Notes: generated by a model not told the origin, from the letters alone. 64,000 bases of DNA from Actinacidiphila sp. DG2A-62 (GCF_035825295.1 NZ_JAYMGI010000002.1:4753501-4817500); one strand, 5' to 3'. Positions 1-8,922 are shown, counted from the stretch's first letter. Made by a program: numbers and translations.

Positions 1-1
1 C

Positions 2-481
2 CTCCAGGGCTTGCGCGACCACGTCCGCAACCCCGCGGTCTCCGTGATCGTCAAGCCCAAGGTCGGCTCGCCGGCCCAGCTCGTTGCCTACGCGGGAAAG
101 CTCCGCGCGCAGAACCGGGACGGCTATGACGAGGTCTGGTGCGTCTTCGACGTGGACGAGTTCACCGACATAGCCGATGCCGCGGTCGCCGCCCGGCGCC
201 TCGGGATCGAGGTCGCGGTCTCGAATCCGTGCTTCGAGCTGTGGCTCCTCCTCCACTTCGCCGACCACACCGCGTTCGTCGGTGCGTACAAGAAGTTGCT
301 GCCCCTGCTGGAGAAGCACGTGCCGGGGTACGACAAGTCACGGCTGGACTTCGCGCCGTACCGGGAGACGTACGAGGCGGCGGCCGAGCGCGCTCGGAAG
401 CTTGAGGCGACCGGCCGGGACCACGGGCGGAACCCTTCGACCAGCGTGTGGCGGCTCACCGAGGGCATCGTTCGGCGCTGA
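2..481 (+). CDS. RloB-like protein, 5' partial
   Basis: The reading frame is open to the left edge, so the gene starts outside the window; the TTG at 11 is just an internal codon. The visible part (about 159 residues) shows the typical RloB (PF13707) blocks: a strand ending in VFDVDEF, then SNPCFELWLLLHF, and a C-terminal NPSTSVWRL. The D-x-D of FDVDEF resembles the acidic pair of Toprim-like nucleases; the glutamate expected upstream is not in view. The family includes AbiLii, part of a plasmid phage-exclusion system, and RloB of restriction loci, usually encoded next to an AAA ATPase. That partner would lie to the left and cannot be seen. A defence role is therefore inference. Confidence 0.75.
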   Translation, partial: LQGLRDHVRNPAVSVIVKPKVGSPAQLVAYAGKLRAQNRDGYDEVWCVFDVDEFTDIADAAVAARRLGIEVAVSNPCFELWLLLHFADHTAFVGAYKKLLPLLEKHVPGYDKSRLDFAPYRETYEAAAERARKLEATGRDHGRNPSTSVWRLTEGIVRR

Positions 482-575
482 TCGACGTCCCGCGCCCGGG
501 GCGGGGGCGGTGTGGTTGCCACGATGGGGGCCCGATGGGGGAGGATGGCGGGAGACGTCACGAAGGGACTCCACC

Positions 576-1124
576 GTGAGCATCGACCCGTCCTCGATTC
601 CCAGTTTCGGGGGCCAGCAAGGACCCGAGCCGACCGGCCCCGGCGGCCAGGTCGTCAAGCCCGACCAGGAGCTGGTCAAGCAGCTGCTCGACCAGATGGA
701 GCTGAAGTACCTCGTCGACGAGGAGGGCGACCTGGCGGCGCCCTGGGAGGAGTTCCGGACCTACTTCATGTTCCGCGGTGAGGGCGAGCAGGAGGTCTTC
801 GCCGTCCGCACCTTCTACGAGCGCGAGTACAGCGTCGACGAGAAGCCGCAGCTGCACGAGGTCATCGACGACTGGAACCGCCGCACCCTGTGGCCGAAGG
901 TCTACACCCACACCCACGACGACGGCTCGGTCCGCCTGATCGGCGAGGCGCAGACGCTGATCGGGCTCGGCGTGAGCCTGGAGCACTTCGTGTCCAGCAC
1001 GGTGAGCTGGGTGCGTGCGTCGATCGAGTTCGACAAGTGGGTCGGCGAGACGCTCGGCCTGGAGCAGGACGCCGAAGGCGGTCCCGACGAGGGCGACGGC
1101 CCCGGGGGCTCCGAGCAGGACTGA
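576..1124 (+). CDS. YbjN domain-containing protein
   Basis: This 182-residue soluble protein has the layout of actinobacterial YbjN/sensory-transduction-regulator-like proteins. A short disordered N-terminus is followed by a core with YLVDEEGDLAAPW, a FMFRGEGEQEVFAVR strand, a DWNRRTLWPKVY helix, and an acidic tail rich in Gly, Asp and Glu. I chose the GTG at 576 because a GAAGGGA ribosome-binding-like sequence lies just upstream and the conserved part starts soon after; the open frame continues further left without coding-like sequence. The family's biochemical function is unknown, and the fold resembles type III secretion chaperones. It stands alone between the RloB-like gene and a convergent membrane protein gene. 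Confidence 0.8.
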   Translation: MSIDPSSIPSFGGQQGPEPTGPGGQVVKPDQELVKQLLDQMELKYLVDEEGDLAAPWEEFRTYFMFRGEGEQEVFAVRTFYEREYSVDEKPQLHEVIDDWNRRTLWPKVYTHTHDDGSVRLIGEAQTLIGLGVSLEHFVSSTVSWVRASIEFDKWVGETLGLEQDAEGGPDEGDGPGGSEQD

Positions 1125-1162
1125 CGCGGGCGCCGCGGCGGCCCCGCGTCGGCGCGCCCGCG

Positions 1163-2500
1163 TCAGATCGGGATGCCGACCATGGTGAGCACATAGGCGC
1201 CGTACCCCAGCGAGACCCCGGCCAGCGCGACCACCGCCACCGCGGCGGCGCGCGGCCGGGCGCGGGCCAGGGCCGCCGCGCACGGCACCAGCAGCGGGAA
1301 GGCCGGCAGCAGGAAGCGCGGCTTGGACGAGTAGAAGTTCGCCCCGCCCAGCGCGATCACCACCAGCACCGCGGAGTACACCCACAGCGGCAGCGGCATC
1401 CGGTCCAGCGCCGCCAGCACCAGCAGCAGCACCGCGCCCGCGCACAGCGCCGTGGTCAGGTACGCGGTCAGCGAGTCGGTGGTCAGCACCATGTGCTTGA
1501 CGTAGTGCAGCGCCCAGCGGCCGAAGTCGAAGTCCGAGCCCCAGCGGTGCTGCACCTCGAAGTACCCGTGCAGCAGGCCGCCGGCGCCCTCGCCGGACCC
1601 GGGCGGACCGCTCTGCGCGCCCACCCACATCACATAGCCGCACCAGCCCAGCGGCGCGAGGACCGCCGCCAGCCACGCCCGGAGGTCCTGGCGCAGCCCG
1701 TCGCGGCGCCGCCGCCACGCGTCGGCGAGCACCGCGGCGCCCACCGCGGCGGCCACCGCGACGCCGTTCGGCCGGCTCAGCCCGGCGAGCACGCTCAGAC
1801 CCGCGGCGGCGAGCCAGCGCCGGGTCAGCGCCGCGTACAGCGCCCACGCCGCCAGCGCGCACATCATCGGCTCGGTGTACGCCATGGTGAGCACCACGGA
1901 GTACGGCGTCAGCCCCCACAGCAGCACCAGCGCGGTCGCGGCGCGCCGGCCGTAGCAGTGGTCGGCCACCGCGAACACGCCCCACGCGGCCAGCGCCGCG
2001 CTCACCCACGCGACCAGCAGTGCGCAGGCCACCGAGCCGACCGGCAGCACGGCGTCGGCGGCCCGCACGGTCATCGGGTAGAGCGGGAAGAACGCCAGGT
2101 CGCTGTAGCGCAGCCCGGGGTGCTCCCAGCCGGGGATGAAGGTGCCGTAGCCCCACTGGGCGATGCGGTGGTACCACAGGCCGTCCCACTCCAGGCCCAG
2201 CACGTTGCGCGGGTGGTCCCCGCGGCGGTGGGCGACCAGCGCGACCACCGCGACGCCGGCCAGTCGCGCGACCACGAACGCGGTCACCGCGGGCATCACC
2301 CGCCGCCAGGCCGCGCCCGCGCGACGCCACGGCCCGTACGCCGTGCCGGGCGGGGCCCCCGCGCCGCCCGAGCTGCCCGGCGCGCCGGACCCGCCCGGCG
2401 CCGCTGCGGCCCCGGACGGGTCCGTCGGCGGGTCGGACGGGCCGGACGGGCCCGACGCGGACGGGTCCGCGGTCCCCGGCGCGGGCGCGGTCGTGGACAC
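1163..2500 (-). CDS. PIG-V-like (GT-C) membrane mannosyltransferase
   Basis: This integral membrane protein of about 445 residues has a Pro/Ser/Ala-rich N-terminal tail and roughly ten hydrophobic helices. Family hallmarks are the first-loop WDGLWYHRIAQWGY, the FFPLYPM motif, the TEPMMCALAAWALYA segment and the AGLSRPNG helix, as in Gpi18/PIG-V-type polyprenyl-phosphate-mannose transferases. In actinobacteria such enzymes add mannose to lipids or secreted proteins from the outer face of the membrane; the acceptor here is not known. The inner GTG at 2500 is preferred over the in-frame GTG at 2521 because AAGGGAG sits seven bases before it. A related but distinct GT-C family cannot be excluded. 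Confidence 0.75.
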   Translation of the reverse strand: MSTTAPAPGTADPSASGPSGPSDPPTDPSGAAAAPGGSGAPGSSGGAGAPPGTAYGPWRRAGAAWRRVMPAVTAFVVARLAGVAVVALVAHRRGDHPRNVLGLEWDGLWYHRIAQWGYGTFIPGWEHPGLRYSDLAFFPLYPMTVRAADAVLPVGSVACALLVAWVSAALAAWGVFAVADHCYGRRAATALVLLWGLTPYSVVLTMAYTEPMMCALAAWALYAALTRRWLAAAGLSVLAGLSRPNGVAVAAAVGAAVLADAWRRRRDGLRQDLRAWLAAVLAPLGWCGYVMWVGAQSGPPGSGEGAGGLLHGYFEVQHRWGSDFDFGRWALHYVKHMVLTTDSLTAYLTTALCAGAVLLLVLAALDRMPLPLWVYSAVLVVIALGGANFYSSKPRFLLPAFPLLVPCAAALARARPRAAAVAVVALAGVSLGYGAYVLTMVGIPI

Positions 2501-2693
2501 GCGGCGGCTCCCTTGCTCCACCCGAAAACGAACGAGCCGGGAGGAACCATGCGTCTGCGGGTCGAACCGGCTACGAGTCGGACAACCCGACTATCCGCGC
2601 CGGCGGCCCCGGTCGGGGGCAGACACGCCGGTCAGGAGCGGGAGCGCGCGGAGACGATCGCGGCGGGACGGTCCGCGCCGCGCCGCGTGGGGA

Positions 2694-3230
2694 TCACTTC
2701 CTGCCGCGCCGCTTGCGGTTCGGCGAGGGCTGCTCGGGAACGGTGGGAGGCGCCGTCTCGTGCTTGAAGTAGACGGTGACATGGCGGGCCAGGTCGGAGT
2801 ACTCGGCCTGGGTCAGGCCGACGCCGGCCTGGCGCAGCACCGCCTGGACCAGTTGCCAGCGCTCCTCGACGCGGTCCTCGACGGCTCCGACGGGGGCGGC
2901 TCCGGAGGCCGCGGCCTCAGCCGCCGCCTTCTCGGCCTCGCGCTCGGCCTCCTCGATCGCGCGCAGCTCCTGCGCGGCCTCGGGACGCCCGGCGGCCTCC
3001 AGGTCCTCGGGTGTCACGTGGACGACGTGGGCCATCCTGGCCAGCGTCCGGTCGGGGCTGCGGAAGCTGGCCTTGGAGCCGCCGACGGACTGGTAGCCCG
3101 AGACGATCTGGCGCCAGCGGGCCTCGCTTATGTCGGCCTGTCGCGCGGCCTCTCGCTGGGAGATGGCCACTTTTTCCAGGGCGGCTTTGATCAGCTCGCC
3201 CTCGGGCGGGGTGGGCGGACGGTCATTCAT
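2694..3230 (-). CDS. Helix-turn-helix regulator with coiled coil
   Basis: The 178-residue product begins with a DNA-binding segment (about residues 10-60) containing ISQREAARQADISEARWRQI, a Cro/CI-like helix-turn-helix. It continues with an Ala/Glu-rich helix (about 90-115) likely to form a coiled coil for dimerisation, then a segment with LTQAEYSDLARHVTVYF and a basic C-terminus. The ATG at 3230 is taken as start because the family-like part begins there; an upstream in-frame start at 3248 would add only six residues. It is divergent from a second XRE-type gene at 3405, and both upstream regions carry the same GCGTAGT/TGTGCG box. Such pairs often cross-regulate, but no target is known. Confidence 0.75.
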   Translation of the reverse strand: MNDRPPTPPEGELIKAALEKVAISQREAARQADISEARWRQIVSGYQSVGGSKASFRSPDRTLARMAHVVHVTPEDLEAAGRPEAAQELRAIEEAEREAEKAAAEAAASGAAPVGAVEDRVEERWQLVQAVLRQAGVGLTQAEYSDLARHVTVYFKHETAPPTVPEQPSPNRKRRGRK

Positions 3231-3241
3231 GGAGCGAGCTT

Positions 3242-3369
3242 CGCACAACTACGCAGTCCGCGTCCACCCCTTCGGAAAACTCGGAGGGTGAATCTTCCGT
3301 GACTGCCCGTGTGCTCCCCGGCGGAGCGCCGGAGCGCCGGAGGGCAAACGCGTAGTATGTGCGTACTAC
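3242..3369. promoter_or_regulatory. Shared operator-like boxes between two HTH genes
   Basis: Facing the left gene (minus strand, 3242-3254) is GCGTAGTTGTGCG. Facing the right gene (plus strand, from 3350) is GCGTAGTATGTGCG, continuing into a perfect inverted repeat GTAGTA-N6-TACTAC at 3352-3369. The two boxes differ by a single inserted A. Further right, GCTACT is repeated around 3381 and 3391. The box is 12 bases from the left start codon and about 45 bases from the right one. Binding by one or both encoded HTH proteins is inference. Confidence 0.5.
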
Positions 3370-3404
3370 TTGTACGAACGGCTACTGCGCGCTACTTTGT
3401 GCTC

Positions 3405-3680
3405 ATGAAACCCCGTACTCGGACCCGGCCGAGGCGGCTGCATCAGGAGCCGGAGGCCGTCACGTGGGCGCGGCAGAAGTGTGGCCTGACCAAGCGCGCG
3501 CTGGCCGATCTCGTCGGCATCTCCGAGCAGTTGATGGGGGAGATCGAGTCGGGCTGGCGCAGCGCGACGCCCGCGAACCTGGCGAAGATCGCCGCGGCGC
3601 TCAACTGTCCCATCGTGGTGCTGGAGCGGAAGCGGTACGGGGCCGCGGCGCAGGACGGCGCCGGCCCGGGGGAGTCCTAG
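3405..3680 (+). CDS. Small XRE-family transcriptional regulator
   Basis: A 91-residue protein that is almost entirely one XRE helix-turn-helix. A basic N-terminus (RTRTRPRRL) is followed by TWARQKCGLTKRALADLVGI, SEQLMGEIESGWRSATPANL and AKIAAALNCPIVVLERKRYG. The ATG at 3405 is chosen because the domain starts immediately after it. There is no Shine-Dalgarno sequence upstream, so a leaderless transcript is possible. The N-terminal extension available to 3309 is not XRE-like. It probably autoregulates and may act on the divergent HTH gene through the boxes at 3242-3369. Confidence 0.75.
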   Translation: MKPRTRTRPRRLHQEPEAVTWARQKCGLTKRALADLVGISEQLMGEIESGWRSATPANLAKIAAALNCPIVVLERKRYGAAAQDGAGPGES

Positions 3681-3699
3681 GGCGCTCGCGGGCCAGGTC

Positions 3700-4290
3700 T
3701 TAGAGGTTCGGCCGCGGGTCCGTGGCCAGGCGGGCGTGCAGGTGGGAGTCGTGCCGCTGTCCGGAGTGGTCGATGAAGCACTCCCGCAGCGTGCCCTCGG
3801 TGACGAAGCCCGCGCGGGTGGCGACGCGGCAGGAGCCGGGATTGGCCAGCGCGTGGTCCAGGCTGATCCGATGCAGGCCGAGGCCGCCCCCGCCGGCCGG
3901 GCGGAAGGCCCAGGTGGCGGCGGCGTCGAGGGCGCGGGCCGCGACCGCCCGGCCGCGCGCGGCCGGGGTCACCCAGTACGCGGCGACGGCCTGGTCCGGC
4001 ACGCGGTGCACGTCGCGCAGCCCGACGTAGCCGAGGAGCGCGCCCCCGTCAGCCTCGGTGACCGCGAAGGCGGCGGTGCCGTTGGCCCACGCGTTCAGCC
4101 GGGCGGCCAGCCAGATCCGGCCGCGGTCGGCCGGGGCGGCGTCGTTGACCACGCGCCCCGCCGCCCAGCGCAGGATGCCGGGGTCCTGCATCGCCTCGCC
4201 GACGGCCGGCTCGTCGCTCGCGGCGAGCGGGCGCAGCAGCAGGTCGCCCACGGTGAGGGTGCGGGGAGTGAGCAGGGACGCCGAGGTCAT
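3700..4290 (-). CDS. GNAT family N-acetyltransferase (RimJ/RimL-like)
   Basis: The 196-residue protein fits the RimJ/RimL-type acetyltransferase fold. It has LRPLAASDEPAVGEAMQDP near the start, the GYVGLRDV strand, an AYWVTPAARGRAVAARAL segment corresponding to the acetyl-CoA-binding motif A (a loosened Q/R-x-x-G-x-G/A), and the NPGSCRVATRAGF helix with GTLRECFID at the end. It transfers acetyl from acetyl-CoA to an amino group of an unknown substrate. The ATG at 4290 is preferred over the upstream TTG at 4296. It is divergent from the SulP-carbonic anhydrase gene and convergent with the small XRE gene. Confidence 0.8.
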   Translation of the reverse strand: MTSASLLTPRTLTVGDLLLRPLAASDEPAVGEAMQDPGILRWAAGRVVNDAAPADRGRIWLAARLNAWANGTAAFAVTEADGGALLGYVGLRDVHRVPDQAVAAYWVTPAARGRAVAARALDAAATWAFRPAGGGGLGLHRISLDHALANPGSCRVATRAGFVTEGTLRECFIDHSGQRHDSHLHARLATDPRPNL

Positions 4291-4452
4291 GGCCAAAGCT
4301 TATGGGGCGCGTTCGGTGACGCCCGGCTGGTGGGGGTGTCACTCGAAAGTAGGCAAAATCCTGCTGATCCGGACTCTGGGGTTCACTCTGCGTGCTCGAT
4401 TCATTACTCTTCATTGACCGACTCTTGGACATGCTTGGAGATGGGGAGGGCC

Positions 4453-6864
4453 ATGAGGGGACATCTCGCGCGCATCCGGCCGCGGACGCTGCCGCGCACC
4501 GGCCTCGCGGACCTGTCGGCTTCGGCCACCGTCTTCCTGATCGCCGTCCCGCTCTCGCTCGGGCTCGCCCTGGCGACCGGCGCGCCGCCGCAGGCCGGAC
4601 TGGTCGCGGCGGTCGTCGGCGGGGTGGTCGCCGGCGGACTCGGCGGCGCGCCGCTCCAGGTCAGCGGGGCCGCCACCAGCCTGGTCGTGGTCACCGCCGG
4701 ACTGGTGGACAGGTACGGCTGGCGGGCCACCTGCGCGATCACCGCGCTGGCCGGACTGGCCCAACTGCTGCTCGGCGCGCTGCGCGTGGCCCGCGCCGCC
4801 CTCGCGATCAGCCCCGCGATCGTGCACGGGATGCTCGCCGGCATCGGCTGCGTCATCGCCGTCGGGCAGCTGCACGTGGTGCTCGGCGGCAGCCCGCAGA
4901 CCTCGGCGCCGGACAACCTCGCGGCGCTGCCCGGCCAGCTCCTGCACAGCCATCCGGCGACACCCTTCGTCGGCGCGCTCACCCTCGCGGTGCTGCTGGC
5001 CTGGCCGCGGCTGCGCGGCCGGGCCGCGAAGCTGCGCGCGGTTCCCGCGCCGCTCGCCGCGGTCGCCCTGGCCACCGCGGCGAGCGCGTGGCTCGCGCTG
5101 CCGCGCGTCGACCTGCCGGAACTGCGCGCGCCCACCCTCCCGGCGCTGCCCGAAGGGCCGGTGCTCGGGGTGGCCGCGGCCGTGCTGACCGTCACGCTGG
5201 TGGCCGGCATGGAGTCCCTGCTGTCCGCCGTCGCCGTCGACGCGCTGCAGGTCAAGCGCCCGGGACCGCACGCGCCGCCGACCGCGCTGGACCGCGAGCT
5301 GCTCGGCCAGGGCGCCGCCAACGTCGTCTCCGGGCTGCTCGGCGGCCTGCCGGTGGCCGGCGGCGCGATGCGCGGCTCCGCCAATGTCGCGGCGGGCGCC
5401 CGCACCCGCGCCGCCACCGTGCTGCACGGCGTGTGGGTGCTGCTGTGCGCGGGCTGCGCGGCCGCCCTGCTGCGCGCGATCCCGCTCGCCGCGCTGGCCG
5501 CGCTGGTGATGTTCGTCGGCATGCGGATGGTGAGCTTCGCGCACATCCGGCACGTCCACCGGCACCGCGAGTTCCCGGTCTACGCCGTGACGCTCGGCGG
5601 CGTGGTGCTGCTCGGCGTGCTCCAGGGCGTGTGCGCGGGCGTCGCGATCGCCGCGTGCCTGTCGCTGCGGCGCCTGACCCGTACGCGGGTGGCCGTCGCC
5701 GAGGAGGTGGGCCGCCACCGGGTACGCGTCAGCGGCCAGTTGACGTTCCTGGCGGTGCCCCGGCTGTCACGGGCGCTGGACCAGGTCCCCCCGCGCGCCG
5801 ACGCCGTGGTGGAGCTGGACGGCTCGTTCATGGACCACGCCGCCTACGAGGCGCTGCGCGCCTGGTCGTCCCGGCACCGCGCGGGCGGCGGCCGGGTGCT
5901 GCTCGGCGACCGCGCGGGACGGCCCGTCAGCGAGCCGCTGGGCGCGCCCGCGCTCCCGGCCGCGGACGTCGTCGCCGCCGCGCCCGCGCCCGCCGCTGGT
6001 ACCGCGCCCGCCGCCGCCGCCGCTGCCGCTGCCGCTTCCGCGCCTGCCGCTGACGCCACCCCCGCGCCCACCGCCGCCTCCCTCGTCGTCGCCGACACCG
6101 ACGCCACCGCCGCCCCCGTCGACGTCGAACTCCTCAACGGCGTCAGCGCGTTCCAGCAGCACACCGCGCCGCTGGTCCGCGAGGAGCTCGCGCGACTCGC
6201 ACGCGAGGGCCAGCGGCCCCGTCGGCTCTTCCTGACCTGCGCCGACTCCCGGCTGGTCACCAGCATGATCACGTCGAGCGGCCCCGGCGACCTGTTCACC
6301 GTCCGGAACATCGGCAACATGGTGCCGCCACCGGGCGCCGACGCCTCCTGCGACTCGGTGGCCGCCGCCGTCGAGTACGCGGTCGACGTCCTCGGGGTCT
6401 CCGGCATCACGGTCTGCGGCCACTCCGGCTGCGGCGCGATGCAGGCGCTGCTCGCCGAGCGCGACACGCCCGCCGCCGGGCAGCCCACCCCGCTCGCGCG
6501 CTGGCTGCGCCACGGCCGCCCCAGCCTGGCCCGGCTCACCGCCGCCGCTGCCCCCCGCACCCCCGGCGCGTCCGACGGCGCCTCCCGGAGCACCCCGCTC
6601 GTCTCCCTCGCCGACCGCCCGGTCGCCGACGAGCTGGAGCACCTCGCGCTCGTCAACGTCATCACCCAGTTGGACCATCTGACGGCCCATCCGAGCGTGG
6701 CGCGCGGGCTGCGCGAGGGCCGGCTCGCGCTCCACGGCATGTACTTCCACGTCGCCGAGGCGCAGGCGTACACGCTCGACCGGGCCACCGGCGAGTTCCG
6801 CGCCGTCGGCCCCGATCCCGCCGCGCCCGCCCCCGTACCCCGGCGTCCCACCACAAAGGTCTAA
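4453..6864 (+). CDS. SulP anion transporter fused to beta-carbonic anhydrase
   Basis: An 803-residue fusion. Residues about 15-400 form a multi-pass SulP transporter (start LADLSASATVFLIAVPLSLG). About 420-490 resemble a STAS domain. An Ala/Pro-rich linker (about 496-555) leads to a beta-carbonic anhydrase (about 557-783). Zinc-site residues are visible: Cys596 in CADSR (with Asp and Arg of the dyad) and His657/Cys660 in GHSGC. A conserved idea for such fusions is that the enzyme interconverts CO2 and bicarbonate at the cytoplasmic face of a bicarbonate (or sulfate) carrier; the substrate here is inferred. The ATG at 4453 follows GGGGAGGG closely; the in-frame ATG at 4441 is an alternative. 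It directly precedes acs. Confidence 0.9.
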   Translation: MRGHLARIRPRTLPRTGLADLSASATVFLIAVPLSLGLALATGAPPQAGLVAAVVGGVVAGGLGGAPLQVSGAATSLVVVTAGLVDRYGWRATCAITALAGLAQLLLGALRVARAALAISPAIVHGMLAGIGCVIAVGQLHVVLGGSPQTSAPDNLAALPGQLLHSHPATPFVGALTLAVLLAWPRLRGRAAKLRAVPAPLAAVALATAASAWLALPRVDLPELRAPTLPALPEGPVLGVAAAVLTVTLVAGMESLLSAVAVDALQVKRPGPHAPPTALDRELLGQGAANVVSGLLGGLPVAGGAMRGSANVAAGARTRAATVLHGVWVLLCAGCAAALLRAIPLAALAALVMFVGMRMVSFAHIRHVHRHREFPVYAVTLGGVVLLGVLQGVCAGVAIAACLSLRRLTRTRVAVAEEVGRHRVRVSGQLTFLAVPRLSRALDQVPPRADAVVELDGSFMDHAAYEALRAWSSRHRAGGGRVLLGDRAGRPVSEPLGAPALPAADVVAAAPAPAAGTAPAAAAAAAAASAPAADATPAPTAASLVVADTDATAAPVDVELLNGVSAFQQHTAPLVREELARLAREGQRPRRLFLTCADSRLVTSMITSSGPGDLFTVRNIGNMVPPPGADASCDSVAAAVEYAVDVLGVSGITVCGHSGCGAMQALLAERDTPAAGQPTPLARWLRHGRPSLARLTAAAAPRTPGASDGASRSTPLVSLADRPVADELEHLALVNVITQLDHLTAHPSVARGLREGRLALHGMYFHVAEAQAYTLDRATGEFRAVGPDPAAPAPVPRRPTTKV

Positions 6865-6953
6865 ACCATTTTTTGGGGTGAGCCCTTGTCACGGCAGCGC
6901 GGGACTGGTGAGGTAGTGCCGGGACATCTGGGACACCCTGACAAGGAGCTGGC

Positions 6954-8912
6954 GTGAGCACCAACGAGAGCCTGGCGAACCTGCTGAAGGAGGAGCGGCG
7001 CTTCGCTCCCCCGGCCGAGATTGCGTCCGCGGCCAATGTCACCGCGGCCGCGTACGAACAGGCCGCGGCCGACCGGCTGGGCTTCTGGGCCGAGCAGGCC
7101 CGCCGCCTGACCTGGGCCACCGAGCCCACCCAGACACTCGACTGGTCGAACCCGCCGTTCGCCAAGTGGTTCGCCGACGGCGAGCTGAACGTGGCGTACA
7201 ACTGCGTCGACCGCCATGTCGAGGCCGGCCACGGCGACCGCGTCGCCCTGCACTTCGAGGGCGAGCCGGGCGACAGCCGCGCGATCACCTACGCCGAGCT
7301 GAAGGACGAGGTCAGCCGCGCCGCCAACGCACTGACCGAGCTGGGCATCGCGGCCGGCGACCGGGTCGCCATCTACCTGCCGATGATCCCCGAGGCGGTC
7401 GTCGCGATGCTCGCCTGCGCCCGGATCGGCGCGCCCCACTCGGTGGTCTTCGGCGGCTTCTCCGCCGACGCCGTCGCCTCCCGCATCGACGACGCCGACG
7501 CCAAGCTCGTCATCACCGCCGACGGCGGCTACCGCCGCGGCAAGCCCTCCGCGCTCAAGCCCGCCATCGACGACGCGGTCGCGCGCACCCCGCAGGTCGA
7601 GCACGTGCTGGTGGTGCGCCGCACCGGCCAGGACGTCGCGTGGACCGATGGCCGCGACCTGTGGTGGCACGAGGTCACCAGCCGGCAGTCCGCCGAGCAC
7701 ACCCCGCAGCCGTTCAACGCCGAGCACCCGCTCTACATCCTCTACACCTCCGGGACGACGGGTAAGCCCAAGGGCATCCTGCACACCTCCGGCGGCTACC
7801 TCACCCAGGCGAGTTACACCCACCACGCGGTCTTCGACCTCAAGCCGGAGACCGACGTCTACTGGTGCACCGCCGACATCGGCTGGGTCACCGGCCACTC
7901 GTACATCGTCTACGGCCCGCTCTCCAACGGCGCCACCCAGGTCATCTACGAGGGCACCCCGGACACCCCGCACCAGGGCCGGTTCTGGGAGATCGTGCAG
8001 AAGTACGGTGTGACGATCCTCTACACCGCGCCCACCGCGATCCGCACCTTCATGAAGTGGGGCGACGACATCCCCGCCAAGTTCGACCTGAGCAGCCTGC
8101 GGGTGCTGGGCAGCGTCGGCGAGCCGATCAACCCCGAGGCGTGGATCTGGTACCGCGAGCACATCGGCTCCGGCAAGACCCCGATCGTGGACACCTGGTG
8201 GCAGACCGAGACCGGCGCGATGATGATCAGCCCGCTGCCGGGCGTCACCGCGACCAAGCCCGGCTCCGCGCAGACCCCGCTGCCCGGCATCGCCGCCACC
8301 GTCGTGGACGACGAGGCCAACGAGGTGCCGAACGGCTCCGGCGGCTACCTGGTGCTGACCGAGCCGTGGCCGTCGATGCTCCGCACCATCTGGGGCGACG
8401 ACCAGCGCTACCTGGACACCTACTGGTCCCGCTTCCCCGGCCGCTACTTCGCCGGCGACGGCGCGAAGAAGGACGACGACGGCGACATCTGGCTGCTCGG
8501 CCGGGTCGACGACGTCATGCTGGTCTCCGGCCACAACATCTCCACCACCGAGGTCGAGTCCGCGCTGGTCTCGCACCCGAAGGTGGCCGAGTCCGCGGTC
8601 GTCGGCGCCACCGACGAGACCACCGGGCAGGCGATCGTCGCCTTCGTCATCCTGCGCGGCACCGCCGAGGACAGCGCGGACCTGGCCGCCGCGCTGCGCG
8701 ACCACGTCGGCAAGACGCTCGGCCCGATCGCCAAGCCCAAGCGCATCCTGGTGGTCTCCGAGCTGCCCAAGACCCGCTCGGGCAAGATCATGCGCCTGCT
8801 GCTGCGGGACGTCGCGGAGAACCGGGAGCTGGGCGACGTCACCACGCTCACCGACTCCTCGGTGATGGACCTCATCCAGAGCAAGCTGCCCTCGGCGCCC
8901 AGCGAGGACTGA
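6954..8912 (+). CDS. acsA: Acetyl-CoA synthetase (AMP-forming)
   Basis: Full-length (652 residues) acyl-adenylate-forming enzyme that converts acetate, ATP and CoA to acetyl-CoA. It shows the A3 loop YTSGTTGKPKG (about 264), WWQTETGAM (about 415), and the C-terminal PKTRSGKIMR, whose Lys611 corresponds to the lysine that is acetylated to switch such enzymes off. Start GTG at 6954 has AAGGAG at 6943-6948. The gene lies 89 bases after the SulP-carbonic anhydrase fusion, in a spacer holding a short T-run (CATTTTTTGG). The hairpin at 8923 likely ends transcription. In mycobacteria acs also sits close to the ephE-marP-nth-crp genes. Confidence 0.97.
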   Translation: MSTNESLANLLKEERRFAPPAEIASAANVTAAAYEQAAADRLGFWAEQARRLTWATEPTQTLDWSNPPFAKWFADGELNVAYNCVDRHVEAGHGDRVALHFEGEPGDSRAITYAELKDEVSRAANALTELGIAAGDRVAIYLPMIPEAVVAMLACARIGAPHSVVFGGFSADAVASRIDDADAKLVITADGGYRRGKPSALKPAIDDAVARTPQVEHVLVVRRTGQDVAWTDGRDLWWHEVTSRQSAEHTPQPFNAEHPLYILYTSGTTGKPKGILHTSGGYLTQASYTHHAVFDLKPETDVYWCTADIGWVTGHSYIVYGPLSNGATQVIYEGTPDTPHQGRFWEIVQKYGVTILYTAPTAIRTFMKWGDDIPAKFDLSSLRVLGSVGEPINPEAWIWYREHIGSGKTPIVDTWWQTETGAMMISPLPGVTATKPGSAQTPLPGIAATVVDDEANEVPNGSGGYLVLTEPWPSMLRTIWGDDQRYLDTYWSRFPGRYFAGDGAKKDDDGDIWLLGRVDDVMLVSGHNISTTEVESALVSHPKVAESAVVGATDETTGQAIVAFVILRGTAEDSADLAAALRDHVGKTLGPIAKPKRILVVSELPKTRSGKIMRLLLRDVAENRELGDVTTLTDSSVMDLIQSKLPSAPSED

Positions 8913-8922
8913 GCCGGCCGCC

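Noticed and set aside
558..2330. Long minus-strand frame of about 590 codons
   Set aside because: It overlaps the YbjN gene and the mannosyltransferase in another frame and has no recognisable domain or codon bias of its own.
3736..4452. N-terminal extension of the SulP-carbonic anhydrase upstream of 4453
   Set aside because: The extension runs antisense to the GNAT gene and has low-complexity composition; SulP homology begins right after 4453.
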